A program made the position numbers and the translations under genes. Below, in pieces: positions 7,555 to 7,956 of a stretch of 7,956 nucleotides of DNA (the stretch's first letter is position 1; each line of letters opens with the position of its first letter). Where the stretch lies: contig JAHEZF010000063.1 of NCBI GenBank assembly GCA_023251215.1, forward strand, positions 1 to 7,956, given 5' to 3'. The stretch is from Sphingobacteriales bacterium (GTDB lineage: Bacteria > Bacteroidota > Bacteroidia > Chitinophagales > Chitinophagaceae). Below the pieces are notes generated by a model. The model was given only the letters and a program-made list of their open reading frames with translations, was not told where the DNA came from and made no database searches.

Positions 7555-7687
7555 TACAAGCCATCTCAAAAGTCATTAATACAATAGCCGGGAAGACGGA
7601 AAGGCGGGAACGATTGATTCTCAAAAGCTATTTTACTTACCGTCTTACCGCCTTCCCGGCGAAAAAACACTTTTGAGATAGCTTGTA
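7555..7687. repeat. 133-bp imperfect palindrome flanked by TA, MITE-like
   Basis: Outer arms CAAGCCATCTCAAAAGT (7557-7573) and ACTTTTGAGATAGCTTG (7669-7685) are inverted copies matching at 16 of 17 positions, and TA lies immediately outside both. Inner arms 7587-7610 and 7637-7660 also pair, with GCCGGGAAG/CTTCCCGGC perfect at their outer ends and about 19 of 24 positions paired overall (one of them a G-T wobble). The loop 7611-7636 carries a third copy of CTCAAAAG (7620-7627). There is no open reading frame of note. TA-flanked inverted ends are what IS630/Tc1-type transposases leave, so a non-autonomous element is a reasonable reading; but TA on both sides would also arise by simple extension of a palindrome. 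A large transcribed hairpin with a role in mRNA 3' end formation is the alternative. It begins 23 bases after the prc stop. Confidence 0.7.
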
Positions 7688-7705
7688 GTATGTTAACTAA
7701 TTTCG

Positions 7706-7730
7706 CCCCGCCTTAGGCGGGGTTTAATTT
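7706..7730 (+). terminator. GC-rich hairpin, probable terminator of prc
   Basis: CCCCGCC and GGCGGGG form a perfect 7-bp stem with a TTA loop (7706-7722), followed by TTTAATTT. The stem is strong but the tail is interrupted by AA, so termination efficiency is uncertain. It lies 174 bases after the prc stop, on the far side of the palindromic element, and is the only clear plus-strand hairpin with a T-rich tail in the gap. The minus-strand tail is poor. Confidence 0.55.
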
Positions 7731-7767
7731 TCTGGAAATGATCTGATGGCTTTGCCTTTTTGAATAT

Positions 7768-7791
7768 CCCCGCCTGACCGGACGGGCAGGG
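7768..7791. repeat. 24-bp imperfect GC-rich palindrome
   Basis: The 24 bases centred on CCGG pair at 10 of 12 positions, including one G-T wobble, with mismatches C/A and A/A. The right half, CCGGACGGGCAGGG, is the better preserved arm and the left half, CCCCGCCTGACCGG, looks like a decayed copy. It has no T tract on either strand, so it reads more as a small intergenic palindromic repeat than a terminator. Its first seven bases, CCCCGCC, could also pair with GGCGGGG of the hairpin at 7716-7722. Confidence 0.5.
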
Positions 7792-7798
7792 AATAATT

Positions 7799-7872
7799 AA
7801 CAAGGAATGTAGAATGTAGAACGATGAATTTTTTCATAGACATCATTACTTCAAAATTCATTATTCCTTGTT
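7799..7872. repeat. Interrupted inverted repeat with heptamer duplication in one arm
   Basis: AACAAGGAAT (7799-7808) and ATGAATTTT (7824-7832) are repeated in inverted order as AAAATTCAT (7853-7861) and ATTCCTTGTT (7863-7872). The right arm has one base between the two blocks; the left arm has fifteen, including tandem GTAGAAT-GTAGAAC. The arms are therefore the same sequence with an expansion on one side. AT-rich, non-coding, and ending 10 bases before the stop of the minus-strand gene at the right edge. Confidence 0.65.
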
Positions 7873-7881
7873 CGATATTTA

Positions 7882-7956
7882 TTATTGATTTTTTTCTTTC
7901 AAGGGGGCAAGATATTTTTCTTTTATCACATTGATATGATGATTGACATGGCCTGC
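7882..7956 (-). CDS. C-terminal fragment of a DinB-like (DinB_2) family protein
   Basis: The minus strand from the right edge reads 24 codons and then TAA (with a second in-frame TAA directly behind it). The peptide AGHVNHHINVIKEKYL, followed by APLKEKNQ, resembles the end of DinB_2-type four-helix proteins, where a GHxxHH-like histidine motif contributes metal ligands and an IKE(K/R)YL helix ends the protein. These are DinB/YfiT-superfamily proteins, metal-binding helical bundles of mostly unknown or thiol-transferase-like function. Only the tail is visible, so the family is a motif-based guess. The gene is convergent with prc. Confidence 0.5.
   Translation of the reverse strand, partial: AGHVNHHINVIKEKYLAPLKEKNQ

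Overview
The window looks like ordinary chromosomal DNA from a member of the Bacteroidota, most likely the Chitinophagaceae/Sphingobacteriales side (phylum fairly sure, family a guess). The clues are two TAnnTTTG-type -7 promoter boxes on the plus strand, few Shine-Dalgarno sequences, a TonB-receptor-like outer membrane barrel with an N-terminal carboxypeptidase-regulatory-like domain, and a long Prc-type tail-specific protease.

Layout. Positions 1-4785 are read from the minus strand. In transcription order they hold an 883-residue outer membrane beta-barrel protein of the TonB-receptor-like OMP_b-brl_3 type (4785-2134), a strong intrinsic terminator (2113-2083), a Gfo/Idh/MocA sugar dehydrogenase (2049-1039) and a GT4-like glycosyltransferase that runs off the left edge (981-1). 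The last two sit 57 bases apart and probably belong to a surface-polysaccharide or sugar-nucleotide operon with its own promoter. A gene-free stretch of about 370 bases (4786-5159) follows. The plus strand then carries a compact tRNA-His(GTG) unit with a promoter matching the phylum consensus and an intrinsic terminator, and after it the periplasmic protease gene prc (5391-7532). The right edge holds the last 24 codons of a minus-strand gene, probably DinB-like, convergent with prc.

The convergent gap 7533-7881 is the most structured non-coding part. It contains a 133-bp imperfect palindrome flanked by TA that looks like a MITE-type element, with an octamer tandem repeat in each arm. To its right lie a GC-rich terminator hairpin, a 24-bp imperfect palindrome, and a separated inverted repeat with a heptamer duplication in one arm.

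I see no CRISPR array, phage gene, toxin-antitoxin pair, defence island or transposase, and no evidence of a new multi-gene system. The points worth checking are the palindromic element, the glycine-rich insertion in the barrel protein, and the start of the glycosyltransferase, where the only upstream in-frame ATG is followed at once by a stop.
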